From positions 4,343,664 to 4,407,663 of the forward strand of contig NW_006921536.1 in NCBI RefSeq assembly GCF_000340215.1: DNA of 64,000 bases. The letters are read 5' to 3'. Every line of letters starts with the position of its first letter. Position 1 is the stretch's first letter. The notes beneath the pieces were generated by a model. The model did no database searches. It was not told where the DNA came from and worked only from the letters and a program-made list of their open reading frames with translations. The position numbers and the translations under genes are program-made. Shown here one piece after another: positions 1-12,658 of the stretch. This DNA is from Pseudocercospora fijiensis CIRAD86. Its lineage: Eukaryota > Ascomycota > Dothideomycetes > Mycosphaerellales > Mycosphaerellaceae.

Positions 1-344
1 AAAGGTAGCGGCAAAAGGCTCGAGAACAGTATAGGCGGATATAGAGCAATTATTTAGGAGAGACGCCGCTACCGTCTCTATCTGTGTCTGCTAGTAGTTA
101 GTATAGCAACAAGAATTAGAAGCAAGGGGGAAAATGCACTACACTATAATGTAGTATAATACTATAGAATATCGACTAGGTACGAACCGGAGGTAGCGTT
201 TAAACCTAGGCGTAGCCAGTTTCTATTATAATAGTATAGTATAGAAATAGCGAGAATTATAGCGCTGTATAGATATAGCGAGAAGCGGCGGCCGTATATA
301 GGTATAGCTAGACTCCTGTTCTCTAGCTTAAAACCTACTTAGTA

Positions 345-830
345 TCTAGTTCTCTCGCTCGAAATCTACGCTACTCTTCCTAAAAACTATTAAAGCTCTA
401 GCTCTCCTACTCGAAATCTGTACTACTCTTCCTAAAAACTATTGAAACTCTAGCTCTCCTACTCGAAATCTGTACTACTCTTCTTAAAAACTATCGAAAC
501 TCTAGCTCTCCTACTCGAAATCTGTACTACTCTTCTTAAAAACTATCGAAACTCTAGCTATATCGCTCGAAATCTATACTGCTATACTTGAAACCTGCCG
601 AAACTCTAGCTATATCGCTCGAAATCTGTACTACTATGCTTGAAACCTACCGAAACTCTAGCTATATCGCTCGAAATCTGTACTGCTATACTTAAAACCT
701 GCCGAAACTCTAGCTATATCGCTCGAAATCCGTACTACTCTGCTTTAAATCCGTACTACTCTCCCCGAAACTATTAAAACTCTAGCCCTATCGCTCGAAA
801 TCTGTACTGCTCTACTAAAAAGAACTGCGC
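345..830. repeat. 52-bp tandem repeat, about 9 units
   Basis: The phrase ctcgaaatct recurs at 358, 410, 462, 514, 566, 618, 670 and 722, an exact 52-bp period, followed by a degenerate last unit. The first half of the array carries 'tagctctcctactcg' and the second half 'tagctatatcgctcg', so the array has two sub-families. No coding meaning is seen. Confidence 0.85.
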
Positions 831-845
831 TACTCTTCTCGAAAC

Positions 846-2040
846 CTGCTTATATATACCGTTCCTACCTATAGGAGGAGCAATATTGCGCCGCATCGGC
901 GTAGATTATGCGATTAAGCGTACGATATTAAAACAATACCGGCGACGACGATAACGAAGTGCTATTGCGAGTACGATTACGAAGGCGAGTTTCGTATATT
1001 TGATAATGCGATATTAGATTACTTCTAGTTAATGTTCGATAGTTATGTTTCTATATTTATAGTTAGTCGTATAGAATATAGAAATTCAGGCATACCTCGT
1101 ATACTTACTCGGATCTTAGACTCTATATATATGCTCTATAAACTATCGAACCTTCGCCCTACCTCCTTTATACTCGTATTAATATCTAATAATAATACGA
1201 AACATATAGTCCTTCGAACGACTATATCTAAGCTTTAGATATAACAAAATGCTACGCGGCGCCGTATTATACGCTTCGGTCGTATTTGTCTATCCCCTTA
1301 GTAGTATAAGCTAGTAAATAAAGGCCTCGTATGCCTTAACTACATCGATATAGATTGCCCCGGGTACGAATCTTAGGTAACGAGGGCTCGCCGCCGCTAC
1401 TATATAAGATAAATAATCGGTGAAATGTACGACCTAGATCCTATCGTCCTACTTTACTAGAATAATATTTATTACGTATTCCGAGTCTACTTTGTATACA
1501 AATCTCCGCATTCGACCTGTCTAGTACTATGCGATAAACGTATCCCTAGACTCCTATATACTAATAATATCTCGGTTAAGAGCGTCTATAGTATACTTCT
1601 AATCGGGGAATACTGTATCGAAATAGAAGGGGGTCGAAGGGAGTTCTAGCTTAAAGTCCGTAAGCTCGGCTCGTAGTGCTAGTTCGGGTATTGTAATCGT
1701 ATATCTCGACAATGCCGCTATAATATACGCGTTATCGAGTCTGCGAGCACGTAGGACAAGGTCCCCGACCGCGACCGAGGAGATAAGGTAGATAGCATAC
1801 TAAGACCCTAGCTAATTTCCTCCTAATTATACGTTAAATACGTTAAATTAGTATATCGTGTTCTCTATTCCCTTCGCCGACCTTCGTTCCTATAATAATA
1901 ATAATAATAACGACGACGACGATTAACTATAGTATACTAGACAAATACGATACTACGAATCGCTATACCTAAAGACGATTATAGCGACGCGTAGAAACGC
2001 GTCGCCCGCACTACTCGCCTAAGGCTAATACTATCCAAAT
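846..2040. other. RIP-mutated DNA without recognisable gene
   Basis: TA-rich sequence with stops in all frames. It lies upstream of the MULE relic and probably contains that element's 5' part. From about 1,840 the frame used by the MULE ORF is readable (an Asn/Asp-rich stretch near 1,890-1,920), so the true start may be there. I identify nothing else. Confidence 0.5.
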
Positions 2041-4080
2041 ATGCAGGTAGTAGTAAGGGCATTCGATTAGTATATAGCATAGAAGGGGTAGTCTTTATTT
2101 GCTAGGTTATCGAAGCTAAAACGTAAAGAGTACGTATGTCTAAGCAATCGCGAATATCGTATATTCGATACGGACGGGAGGAAGCAATACATATTCAAGG
2201 TCTTGCTACGCTATAATAAGAAGGGCGACGACGGGGAACAAGTAGAAGTCTTTGCCTTAGAAGAACACGAATGCTCCCCGGTAATATACTATAACAATCT
2301 AAGGAATTACAGAGTTAACGTCCTCTTTAGGCACTATATTAACGCTGTTGCTGCCGACTAGCGACTTAAGCTAAACTAGCTTCAACGTACGGAATAGAAC
2401 TAATACTTAAATAAGATTATATATATATAAGCTTTCCGGATTAAGAAACGGTATCTAGACGAACTTATTAGCTCGGAAAAGGACTCGTAGTAGAGGATTA
2501 GACCGCTTTTCGACGTACTAGCTACAATATAGAGCCTCGACGATACATATACTAGTGCATTCTATGCCCTATATATCGACTAGTAAGATCGGCATTAGGC
2601 TTCTGCGATCTTTCTATACGTGCGGCTAAGCGGCTTTCGACATCTACGTAAGTTGTTTACTCTCGATAGTAGTTATATGTCTAGCATATACGGTAGTGTC
2701 CTTTTAATAGTCGCCGGCATCGATGCCGAGAATTAGGTATATATTCTAGGATAGTACTATATACGGTCGGAGTTAGAGGAAACATAGTCGTAGTTTTTAT
2801 AGCATCTCGAGGATTAGTTAGTACTTATAGACGAATTGTCCGTAACGGAGCATAGATCTCTAGTTAGCGATCGGCAGAAGGGCCTAGTTCCTATAGTAAC
2901 GAAGGTATATAGTAGGCGTAAGATACACTACTACTACTATATATAGCACCTTACCGAGAACTTCGATAATAATTTTAGCCCTACTATTGCTAATACGATC
3001 CGCTATCTCGCTACGATTGCAACGGAGGTTCCTTTTAAAGCTAAAAAGTCCGCGATACTATACGAGATACCCTAAGACTAGCGGAGGAGCAAGACCGGCG
3101 AGAAGGTAGAATTAATACCGTACTTCGAAGGCATCGATACGTCTCGATAGACAATATACTACGTACCGCTCGAGGAATATCCGCGGTTTAGACACTTAAC
3201 CTTAAACAACTCGGAGTCGATAAACAATAAATACTTAGTAGAACGCGAAATAACTATATTCTAGTATTACTAAGCGATATAGGAGAAGTTAATAGTTAAG
3301 AACTACGAGCGGCGCCGTCGTACTTTTAAAACACTACGATAGTCGGACTATTATAGGGAAGAACAATAGCGATATCTATATAGTTCTAGGGCCGGGTAGA
3401 TCTACCTACCGATAATACTAGGCAGAGCGGTAATTAAGAGTAGTGCTTTAAAAGAATTATATATTGTAGACCTTAATCTACGGACATATAGCTATAGAGT
3501 ATTCTAGGATATGCGAATGCCTTATAAATATACGTATATAGCGATCCGCTTCTTTAGGAACGAGGCTCTAATATCGAACGACCTAGAAGACTATATCGAC
3601 GAAGCGTATAGTTAGACGTCGTATCTAGACACTTACTCGAGCATTCTATAGCTAATAACGTATAACTAGATTGAACTCGACGGCGTTACTAAGCCTCCGC
3701 TACTCGAGAAGACGAAGGGTCGGCTAAAGAAGGCTCGAGAACGTAAGAAACGTAAGCTAAGGTTACGAAGCGGAAAGCCGGGGACTCCGAAATTATATTC
3801 CGTTTATAAGCAAAATAGGCTCGACGGTCGAGGGTATACGAAGAAGACGTACGTACGGCGTAGGAACGGCGAGCATCCTATCGTCGGTAAACGAGGCTAA
3901 AAAGGCAAACAGCCTAATCGCCGACAAATTAACTACGAAGGGCAGCTGTATATAATCGATACTAACGAGGGCGATAGTAGTAGTAGTAGTAAAAGGGAAG
4001 AAGATAAGGATAATATCGAGACTATAGCGAACCCGGCTAATAGTAGTAGCAAGAGCGAGAAGATTGCGATCCGGTAGTAG
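2041..4080 (+). pseudogene. MULE-type transposase, RIP-mutated, frame intact
   Basis: Reading codons from 2,041, about 680 codons stay in one frame with no frameshift. Dozens of in-frame stops occur, every one TAG or TAA, the products expected from CAG, CAA and TGG by RIP. The translation has the layout of a Mutator-like (MULE) transposase: an N-terminal FAR1-like DNA-binding region (near 2,100-2,300), a MULE core with 'LDSSYM' followed by 'LLIVAGIDAEN' (near 2,660-2,740), and a C-terminal part with 'LEDYIDEAYS' and a basic Lys/Arg-rich stretch (near 3,580-3,770). Such proteins cut and paste DNA through a DDE nuclease. This copy cannot make protein. Family assignment rests on motif order remembered from MULEs, not on a search. 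Confidence 0.7.
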
Positions 4081-6126
4081 ATATTACGGTTGTCTAGCTT
4101 TAAGTAAGCTATCGTCTACGATAGGGCAAACTTCTATCTCTAGCGCTATAAGAAAGAAGTCGATATATGCAATACTAACCGTTAAGCGCGTAGGGAACTT
4201 AGGCAAGAAACCGACGTAGATAAAGACTACTTCTTAGACAACGATACGAGCTTTAGTAAACGCGCACTTAAGTAACTTAAGGCTATAACTGCCGAGGATA
4301 TAAAAGCATATCGTAATCGCTTTATAGCCGAAGCCCTCTAGTAGTCCGAATCCGGTGTCTCGATCGGTAAAGCTATTCTTCCCGTACGAATCGATCTAGG
4401 TCTAGCGACGACTAAAGCGGAAGTACGCTAGAGAAAAAAGGACTAAGCCGCTACTATAAAGGCTAGGAAATCCGCTAGTAGACAATTTAACAATGTACGG
4501 CGATAAAACAAGCGAGCCCTAGGATTAGTATAGTAAGAGAAAGAGAAAGAGAAAGTAACTACTAAGAAGGAGATAGGGACAGCTACTATATAGAAGCAGA
4601 AGGAGAAAGAGGGGATACGAAAGAAGACAGCGTAGGCGGGAGTAAGTCGGATAGCTACTGCCTAATAGAGATTAGTAGCTATAATAGATAAGTTTTATAC
4701 TAATAGTACGAAGAAGCCGACTAGATACTCGACGGTCCGCTAGCAAAATAGTACGAGGAAGCGGAAAGTACCTATATCCGATTAAAGTCCTACCCGCTAG
4801 GTACGAATAAAGACAACCGCTACGACTCGCGCTATAATAGCATAATAGTATGCCGCGACCGTACGCGCTAATATACAACCAGCCCTACTAAGTCGCCGAT
4901 ATTACGCTACCCTTAACGCCGCCGAAGCAGCAATTACTAAAAACGAACGCAAGCTCGGTTTTACTGCTTAAGACAAATTTACTAGAATAATATAAGCAGA
5001 AAAAAGAGTAGGGGTTATATAGCAGGAGAAAGCGAAGGCTAACTAACTACTAGTCGAGAAGGAACGGGCTAAGAAAGAGAGAATCGATCGCGAACTCGAC
5101 GTACGTATAGCTAAAGGCGAAGGTATATCGCGCGCGTAAGAAGCTAGACGAGCAGAACGGCTAATATCTATAGAAGAACGCCGTATATAAAAGTAGGCCG
5201 AACAAGAGGAGGATAAGCGAATATATAATAAGAGGGTAACAAACGAGGCAGCGAACATAGAACGGCGCCGACTAGACTCGCTAAGTATAAGCCTAGAGAC
5301 ATAGCTTAAGCACTTTATTATAGTATATACATTTAGTAAGGCGAAGTCGGCGTAAGGGGAAGTCTATAGTACGCGGACTATAAAGAAGACTACTATCGAG
5401 GAGTTTAAGTATCTATATAGTAATATAATCCGAGAGGATATTACTTTGCCGCTATACGTCGAGAAGTTGCGAAAAGAGCTACTCCCGGTCTAAGTTAACA
5501 TACATAGCGGTATAGTATTAAGCTAGCTAGCGTTACTTAGTTGTTTTCTAAATATAGGCTAGGCGGTTATATAGGCACGAAACGTTTAATATAAGGCGAT
5601 GTCTAGTTAACAATCTACCGAGCCGACGGACGATAAGGAAGCGTCCTTATTCTAAAGGGCATTCGCCGACATAATAGCAGGCCTACTACGCGTTAACTTA
5701 GATAGTATAGCCGAGTCGGAGGAGCTAGACGATTAGGATATAGACGCAATAACGGGCAGTATTAAAGACGTATATACTAATATATATAAGTTTATAGAAC
5801 GTCTCGGCGTAAGAATAACTAGCGTATACAAATAATATCTAATATAGATACCGGCAATAGAAAGCCCGACGGTACGGGCTATACGCTAATAGCGTATTAT
5901 AACGGATAGCGACGACTTTCTATATAGGGAGCAGGAAGACGAAGATGCGCGACTAGCGCTTACTACCGAAATGAACATCTTTATTGCTAATAAAGAATAT
6001 CGTAGACCTCGTCTATTCGACTCTAATAAGGCACCGCTAGAGCAGCGATTTTAGCGGACTAGGCTCTACGAGAGGGGCGGTTCTAGGCTTAGTAACAGAT
6101 TGAGCCTCGTATCTAAAAGGGTATAG
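4081..6126 (+). pseudogene. in-frame continuation of the MULE ORF, unidentified
   Basis: The frame used by the MULE transposase continues without a break or a TGA for roughly another 2 kb. The translation changes character: Lys/Glu-rich coiled-coil-like sequence (near 4,500-5,260), then a more globular region (near 5,290-6,060) with 'LPLYVEKLRKELLPV' and 'DDKEASLF'. Stops are again only TAG and TAA. It may be a C-terminal extension of the transposase, a second ORF of the same element separated by a lost stop or intron, or an adjacent element in the same frame by chance. I do not recognise a family. Confidence 0.4.
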
Positions 6127-6159
6127 TCGAGTTATTAGTTATAGTTAACCGTTCTCCCG

Positions 6160-6560
6160 CGAATTTCTATATCTGCAGTAGGCTACTATAGATATAGAAA
6201 CACCCCGCGTAATAGCCGCCTACCTCGGATAAAGGGTTTTGCAACGATATTACGAAATAACGGCATCTAGCAATAGATATATAGGGCTTACGCCCCGAGA
6301 GGAGCCGTCCGCCGGGTAAGCGGTTAAACTATTGCTTACAGCAAAGCTATAAGGGCGGCTATAAGGCTATAGTCGTTCTCGCGCGAATTTCCGTATCCGT
6401 AGTAGGCTACTATAAATACGGAAAATCTGGTTCCAACTTAGTATAGCTATCGTTAATTGCTACGTAAGTATATTATATAACGTGTTGTGCTTGTCGGACT
6501 AACCCGTACGAATTTCTGTATCCGTAGTAGTATTTATAGAATATAGAAATTCGCGCGGGG
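6160..6560. repeat. dispersed palindromic units (first cluster)
   Basis: Three roughly 40-bp units have the form 'aatttcYRtatcYg' - short spacer - 'aatayRgaaatt', so each can fold into a hairpin. They lie near 6,163-6,203, 6,393-6,432 and 6,508-6,555. The same unit recurs at 9,410-9,910. The two arms of each unit are not equally mutated. Confidence 0.65.
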
Positions 6561-7089
6561 CAGTCGGACAGATATAGATCGCTAGATTCGGGGTCTTAGT
6601 AGGACATTAAGGCCGCTAGTCTTCCTCTTATAAGACCTTGCTTAGTAGATCGTCGAATAACATTACTATTAATACTATAACTACCCGCAGCTCCGTAGTG
6701 TATACCGCCTAGCAACTACGTTCCTACCGAACTATAGCGATAGACATACCTTACCCGCTAGCGACGGTTATATCGGAGACTCGGAGTCGATAGAAACAAT
6801 ACGAATTACTCGACGCGATTGCTACGGCCCTCGAAGAACTATACAGATACCGGACTAGCTATCGCATACCGCGTATTTAGTACAAATAATACAACCCGAA
6901 GGTTTATCGAGTACGTTAATATAGACAGCAATACAGACGCGCCTATATAGAGCGATACGTCCTATATATAGACAAGAGGTTCTATAACGTTACTACCGAC
7001 AAAGGCATCTAGCTCGAGCTAGTTTAAGATACTTATAAAGGGCTTACGCCCCGAGAGGAGCCGTCCGCCGGGTAAGCGGTTAAACTATT
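6283..7089. repeat. 51-bp direct repeats bounding a 705-bp segment
   Basis: The sequence starting 'agggcttacgccccgaga' and ending 'ggttaaactatt' is present at 6,283-6,333 and again, identical as read, at 7,039-7,089. Between the copies lie two palindromic units and protein-like RIP-mutated sequence (near 6,780-7,020). The identity of the two copies amid heavily mutated DNA suggests the repeat has few CA/TG sites or is a functional end. It could be short terminal direct repeats of an element or a segmental duplication. Confidence 0.6.
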
Positions 7090-7279
7090 ATATACATTGT
7101 CTACGAAACTAACTAGGGAATTTGAGTATAGGTCGCTATAGTATATATGCATCGCATAGCTAGCGGATAGCCGCGCTTCTCGAAATTGGTCGTATAACAA
7201 AGAGGCATCGGCTTCCTTCTAAACTCCGCCGGAAGCCTATAGTAGCGGCTGCCGATATAGCAGATAACTTTAACTTACT

Positions 7280-8300
7280 CTTATTACGGCATCGGTATAA
7301 GGATGTTATAAATTATAACTAAATAGAAGCAAAAGGATATAGCATCGGTACGAGGATGTTATAAATTACAACTAGAAGTAAAAGGATATAGCCTCGGTAT
7401 AAGGATGTTATAAATTATAACTAAGCAGAAGCAAAAGGATATAGCCTCGGTATAGGCAAAAGGATATAGCCTCGGTATAAGGATGTTATGAATTATAACT
7501 AAGCAGAAGCAAAAGGATATAGCCTCGGTATAGGCAAAAGGATATAGCCTCGGTATAAGGATGTTATGAATTACAACTAAGCAGAAGCAAAAGGATATAG
7601 CCTCGGTATAGGCAAAAGGATATAGCCTAGGTGCGAGGATGTTATAAATTACAAATAGAAGCAAAAGCAGAAGGACACGGCATCGGTATAGGCAAAAGGA
7701 TATAGCCTAGGTACGAGGATGTTATAGATTATAAACAGAAGCAAAAGTAGAAGGACACGGCATCGGTATAGGCAAAAGGATATAGCCTCGGTACGAGGAT
7801 GTTATGAATTATAAGCAGAAGCAAAAGCAGAAGGACACGGCCTAGGTGCGAGGATGTTATAAATTATAAGTAGAAGCAAAAGCAGAAGGATATAGTATCG
7901 GTGTAAGGATATTATAAATTACAAGTAGAAGCAAAAGTAGAAGGATACGGCATCGGTATAAGGATATTATAAATTATAGGTAGAAGCAAAAGCAGAAGGA
8001 CACGGCATCGGTATAAGGATGTTATAAATTACAAGCAGAAGCAAAAGCAAGAGGACACGGTATCGGTATAAGGCACGGCATCGGTGTAAGGATGTTATAA
8101 ATTATAGGCAGAAGTAAAAGCAGAAGGATACGGCATCGGTATAAGGATGTTATAAATTACAAGCAGAAGCAAAAGTAAGAGGACACGGCATCGGTATAAG
8201 GTACGGCATCGGTGTAAGGATGTTATAAATTACAAGTAGAAGCAAAAGTAGGAGGATACGGCATCGGTATAAGGCACGGCATCGGTATAAGGATATTATA
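7280..8300. repeat. minisatellite, about 55-bp unit
   Basis: Many imperfect copies of 'ggatgttataaattacaag' joined to 'cagaagcaaaagcagaagg' and 'cacggcatcggtataa'. Unit length varies because the sub-blocks expand independently. Short minus-strand ORFs here are by-products of the repeat and are not genes. Confidence 0.85.
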
Positions 8301-8321
8301 AATTACAAGCAGAAGCAGAAG

Positions 8322-8492
8322 GACGCGGTATCGGTATAAGACGCGGCATCGGTATAAGACGCGGCATCGGTATAAGACGCGGCATCGGTATAAGACGCGG
8401 CATCGGTATAAGACGCGGCATCGGTATAAGACACGGCATCGGTATAAGACACGGCATCGGTATAAGATACGGCATCGGTGTAAGATACGGCA
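8322..8492. repeat. 18-bp tandem repeat, about 9-10 units
   Basis: The unit 'gacgcggcatcggtataa' is repeated nearly perfectly, drifting to 'gacacggc' and 'gatacggc' at the right end. It is the last sub-block of the neighbouring 55-bp minisatellite expanded on its own. In frame on the minus strand it would read as a six-residue repeat, which I regard as non-coding. Confidence 0.85.
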
Positions 8493-8499
8493 TAAATTC

Positions 8500-9400
8500 C
8501 AAATAGAAGCAAAAGGATATAGAGGGTTAGGTAGATTTGTAGGTTGATCCGGTAATAGGGCAGAAGCAAGAGACTAACTTACCTTGCTTTATAGTAATAA
8601 GACAAAAGTAGAAGACTTACTAACCTTGCTTGCCTTAGAATAAGAGACTTATATAGCCTTTATAGTAAGGGCAAAATACTTACCTTACCTTAGGAGCAAA
8701 AGGCAAAAGACTTACCCCCTACCGCCTAGAAGTCTAAGTTTTATAGGAGGCTACAGAAACTCGATCGTAGCTAGAGGCTAGGCTTATACTATTCTCGATT
8801 TTCTAGTAAGGGGTAAATTCACTTTAACGCGGTACTTTAGCCGAAGTAGGGTTACCTTAGTCTAACAATGTTAGACCTCCTAATCTAATATAGATGTCTC
8901 GGAATAGAGCTCTTACGACGCTATACCCGAGGGCTTTAGAACTAATATTTAAGGAAGCGCGATACCCCCTAGGGTTCTAGGCCGAAGCCCGAGGTTTTAC
9001 GTAGTATTTGAATCCTCTAGGCAAAGGATATTTACTAATAACTAAGCAGAGGAGGGACTACACTCCTAACCTTACCTGCTAGTGCAGTAGTAGGCTCGCG
9101 TCGCTATTAGATACTAACTATTAATTCTTATATGTATATATGCCTTTGTAGTTGTCGCTCGCGTAGTAGCTTAATAGTATAGATTGTAGACGAGGTGAAC
9201 TTTCTACGATATAATAGTCGTAGGTTTAATCTACGATATCGTCCCTAATTATTCACTATTCCCGGTATTATAGATATAGTAACTCGGCAAGTGTCCCGCT
9301 AGAGGAGTAAATACAGAACGGTATATACTAACTGCTTAATAAGTCGACGTCTAAGGAGTTTCTAGAGTTCCGGATCTCGCAAACTATCTAAGCCTAAGCC
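8500..9400. other. RIP-mutated DNA, no gene seen
   Basis: TA-rich, stop-dense sequence between the minisatellites and the second palindrome cluster. No domain motif, terminal repeat or open frame of note was found. Confidence 0.5.
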
Positions 9401-9404
9401 TCGA

Positions 9405-9910
9405 GAAGATAACCAATTTCCGTATCCGCTAGCCGACCTATTAAATATAGAAACTCGCAACCTCGAGGCTAAACCTAGAGGCTAGTTTCAATTTCCGTAT
9501 CCGCTAGCCGATATATTAAATACAGAAATTCGCAACCTCGAGGCTAATTCGGAGCCTTAAGGCTAAACCTCGAGGCTAGTTTCAATTTCCGTATCCGCTA
9601 GCCGACCTATTAAATACAGAAATTCGCAACCTCGAGGCCAAACCTCGAAGCTAAACCTCGAGGCTAGCTTCAATTTCTATATCGACTAGTTATTCTACCG
9701 AATATAGAAATTCGCAACCTCGAGGGTAATTCGGAACCTAAAGACTAATTCTAACTCGAATTTCTATATCCGCTAGTCCCTATACTAGATATAGAAATAC
9801 GGAATCTCGAGGCTAATACGGAACCTCGACCTCGCGACGGGCCCGACCGAATATCTAGTAGGTAGCGGTAATTTCTACCTTCGCTCGTCTATCTATTAAA
9901 TACGGAAAAT
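9405..9910. repeat. palindromic units in tandem (second cluster)
   Basis: At least five copies of 'aatttccgtatccgctag' followed by 'ccgacctattaaatacag' and 'aaattcgcaacctcgagg' are spaced by about 60-100 bp, with intervening 'ggctaaacctcgaggcta' spacers. Each unit is a hairpin whose arms differ mostly by C/T and G/A. They belong to the same family as the units near 6.2-6.5 kb. Confidence 0.75.
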
Positions 9911-12458
9911 AGCGACATCGCTAAACAATATAGGAATAGAATAAACGTACTATACTATAACGACGAGACAAGGGCCGGAGCGGGCAAGGCGTAGAGATCT
10001 CTTCTAGATCTACGTAAACTATATTAAATATAGTTTTTAGTTCAAAAATGCGGAAAAGCAGAGCTAGCAGAAACACGCAGACTACTAGAGCGAGAAACTA
10101 GCTATACCGCTAGCACTAAGACTAAGAACCCTAGTAGAAACGAAACAATAGCCTAGTAGCCCTCGTTCTTCTTCTTCTTCGTATCGAGACGGCTATTTAT
10201 AATCGGTTAGTCTTACTCTCGGCATACTTAGTACGGTTAGCGATAGATATATACAACTTCTTACTAGATCGAAGACGACCTAGCGGCGTCGCCGCAGCGG
10301 CGACCTCTATAGTGCCCTAGGCGGGCGGGAAGTTAGCGGCGCGTGCGGCGCGTAGTATAGAGGTTGCTATACCGATCTTGATTAGCCGCTACGACTGCTA
10401 GCGAGCAATAGACTTCGTACTAGAGCGCATTATTGCTTCCTATACCGTTAACGTAGTTCTTATATTTAAGGTAGTATTATAGATAAGGGTAAGAGGGTAT
10501 ATAGTCGAGAGGGCGTAAGAAGATATATACTACTATCCGATATAATATTCGATTCTATCGAAGTTACTATTATATTGTTAAACCTTACCGTACGTAATGT
10601 TTAGTATTATATAATAGTATATGCCTTAGCTAAATAGAAGGACTTTACTTAGCTTTACTTTACTTAGAATTTTACTAGATAGGGGTATAGGACTTCACTT
10701 TCCTAGGCGTTTTGCTAAGGTAGCATTTCAGTATTATATACGCTATCTTATATAATACAGAAATCCTACTTTGCTTTTTAGGTATAGTAGTCGCGACATC
10801 CTACGCAGCGAGGGTGCGCGACCTACTTTATTATTTAAGGCGACAACGATAGGGTACAGAAATAGAGGGCATACCGTACGAACCTTAAGCCTTTACAACT
10901 GTACTATAGATACAATAATTTCTATATTTGCCCGCGTGCCCTATAGATGCGAAAAATCGTAGATAGAGTAGGAGGTACTAATGTTTCCTATTTTAGTAAT
11001 TTCTATATTAATAGATTCCTATATATATAATTAATATACTAATGTGTATGCTAATGTTATAAAACTATACCATTTTAGAAATCCTAGGCAATGTTACTAA
11101 TGTTGTCCTATCTTAGTAATTACTATACTAATAAGTCCTATTTAAGCATTTACCTATAATAGAATACTTTACCTTAGCCTGCTCCTCGCCTATAGATAAC
11201 AATATAGACTTCTTTTATAGTCTAGCGAAGATCGGAGGCGCTAGTGATCCGATAATAGAAGAAGCTACGTCTTAATACGTACTTCTTGTAGGCAGAAATA
11301 TAGCTACAGGTAAAGCGTATGCAACCTGCGATAGTAACCTCCTTTTAGTTCTATAACAAGGCACACTTGACATTCGTATAGAATTGAGTTGTTAGATACC
11401 GGAATGCATATTACTATTAGAATAGCAGAGCGACTATATACTAGCGAATGTCTAGGCAGCATTTTCAATGTCGTCGGATAGCATAGCACGTCGTACCTAT
11501 ACAAATACGATCTCGGCAAATGCAATACTTTCGGATCGATCTTATAGAAACATCCTAACGCGTCGATCTTTATAGTACTTACACGTCTCCCTACAATACT
11601 AGGAGAAGCGGTAATAGATGTCGTTCCCTTCGGACTTCGATATCTAGTTATAGAGGACTACTTTAAGCTACTATACTATTACATAAACACAATGTCTAAG
11701 TTTAGATTTCTAGTAGACGGTGGTTTCGATATCGAACCTCTACTAAAGGAATAGCATAGCATGTATAGCCTAACTAACACTCTCGTTCCGTATAGTTCTG
11801 TACTAGAGGCGATTAAAAGGCTGTCTCTACGAAACTAGAGCCGTTTAAGATTATACCCGAGAATTGCGGCATTATATTAGAAAGTAGGTAAGTAACTAGC
11901 AACCCTTCTTTTTAAGTACTACCGATCCTCTGTAAAGAACTATAGTTAGGGCTACTCACTTTATAAGCTAGCAAATACTAAAGCTACCCGTCCCGAGATT
12001 ATAGTAAAGGTATAACATAGTTATTAAAGAATAGAGCAGAAGCGATCTCGTATAGCTATCCTACGTAAGTGTGTCCTCGAGCGCTCGTAATCGATTAATT
12101 ATAGCTTGCTTTCGATATTCTGTATATAGCAGTAGCCGAGAAGATACGAGGTCTTGCTCGGTATACAGGATAGTTGTTAATAATTAGAATCTTGAGTTGG
12201 CTGTCTTAAAGCATATTCATCCTATCGAGTAGTACGCTAGTAATTAAGGCTTAGATAGTCGGCATCTTATAGATTAGTGTCCCGAGTCGAATATTTTCTA
12301 TACTATTTCGGCGTCTTTTTGTATAGCGTAAGTAGTTTCCTCCTAGACATATAGTGCTAGATAGTAGACTCTTCCCGCGAGAAGACTTAAACCTTACTAC
12401 ACTAAACTCCTTATAAACTCTAAACTATAGTAGCGGTTTATTATAGGCTAGCGCCCGC
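9911..12458. other. RIP-mutated DNA, no gene identified
   Basis: TA-rich sequence. Parts near 11,540-12,100 look mildly protein-like on the plus strand with TAG/TAA interruptions, but I could not place them in a transposon family. A GC-rich patch at about 10,290-10,390 stands out from its surroundings. Confidence 0.4.
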
Positions 12459-12658
12459 TACTATCGTTTGCCTAAAACCTGTTAGTACGGTCCGCAGAGC
12501 CGCCTCCTCTCTTAAGCCGCACAGGGGTAGGCAAAAGGGGCACTTTTACGTAGTTTTTATCGTGTTTCTTCCTAATTGTCGTCGTCGAGTAGAGGATAAT
12601 CGTGTGTTCGAGCCCCGTACGTATATTCTAACCGTTTCCGAGTGCTATTACTGCAATA

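Noticed and set aside
2041..6126. A reassigned genetic code (TAG as Gln or Trp) in the long frames
   Set aside because: Host genes in the same window use TAG and TAA as true stops (nap1, tim8, uL23, the fasciclin gene). RIP explains the stops in repeats.
7359..8569. Minus-strand ORFs of 68-101 codons with repeated hexapeptides
   Set aside because: They are direct translations of the minisatellite, with no independent coding evidence.
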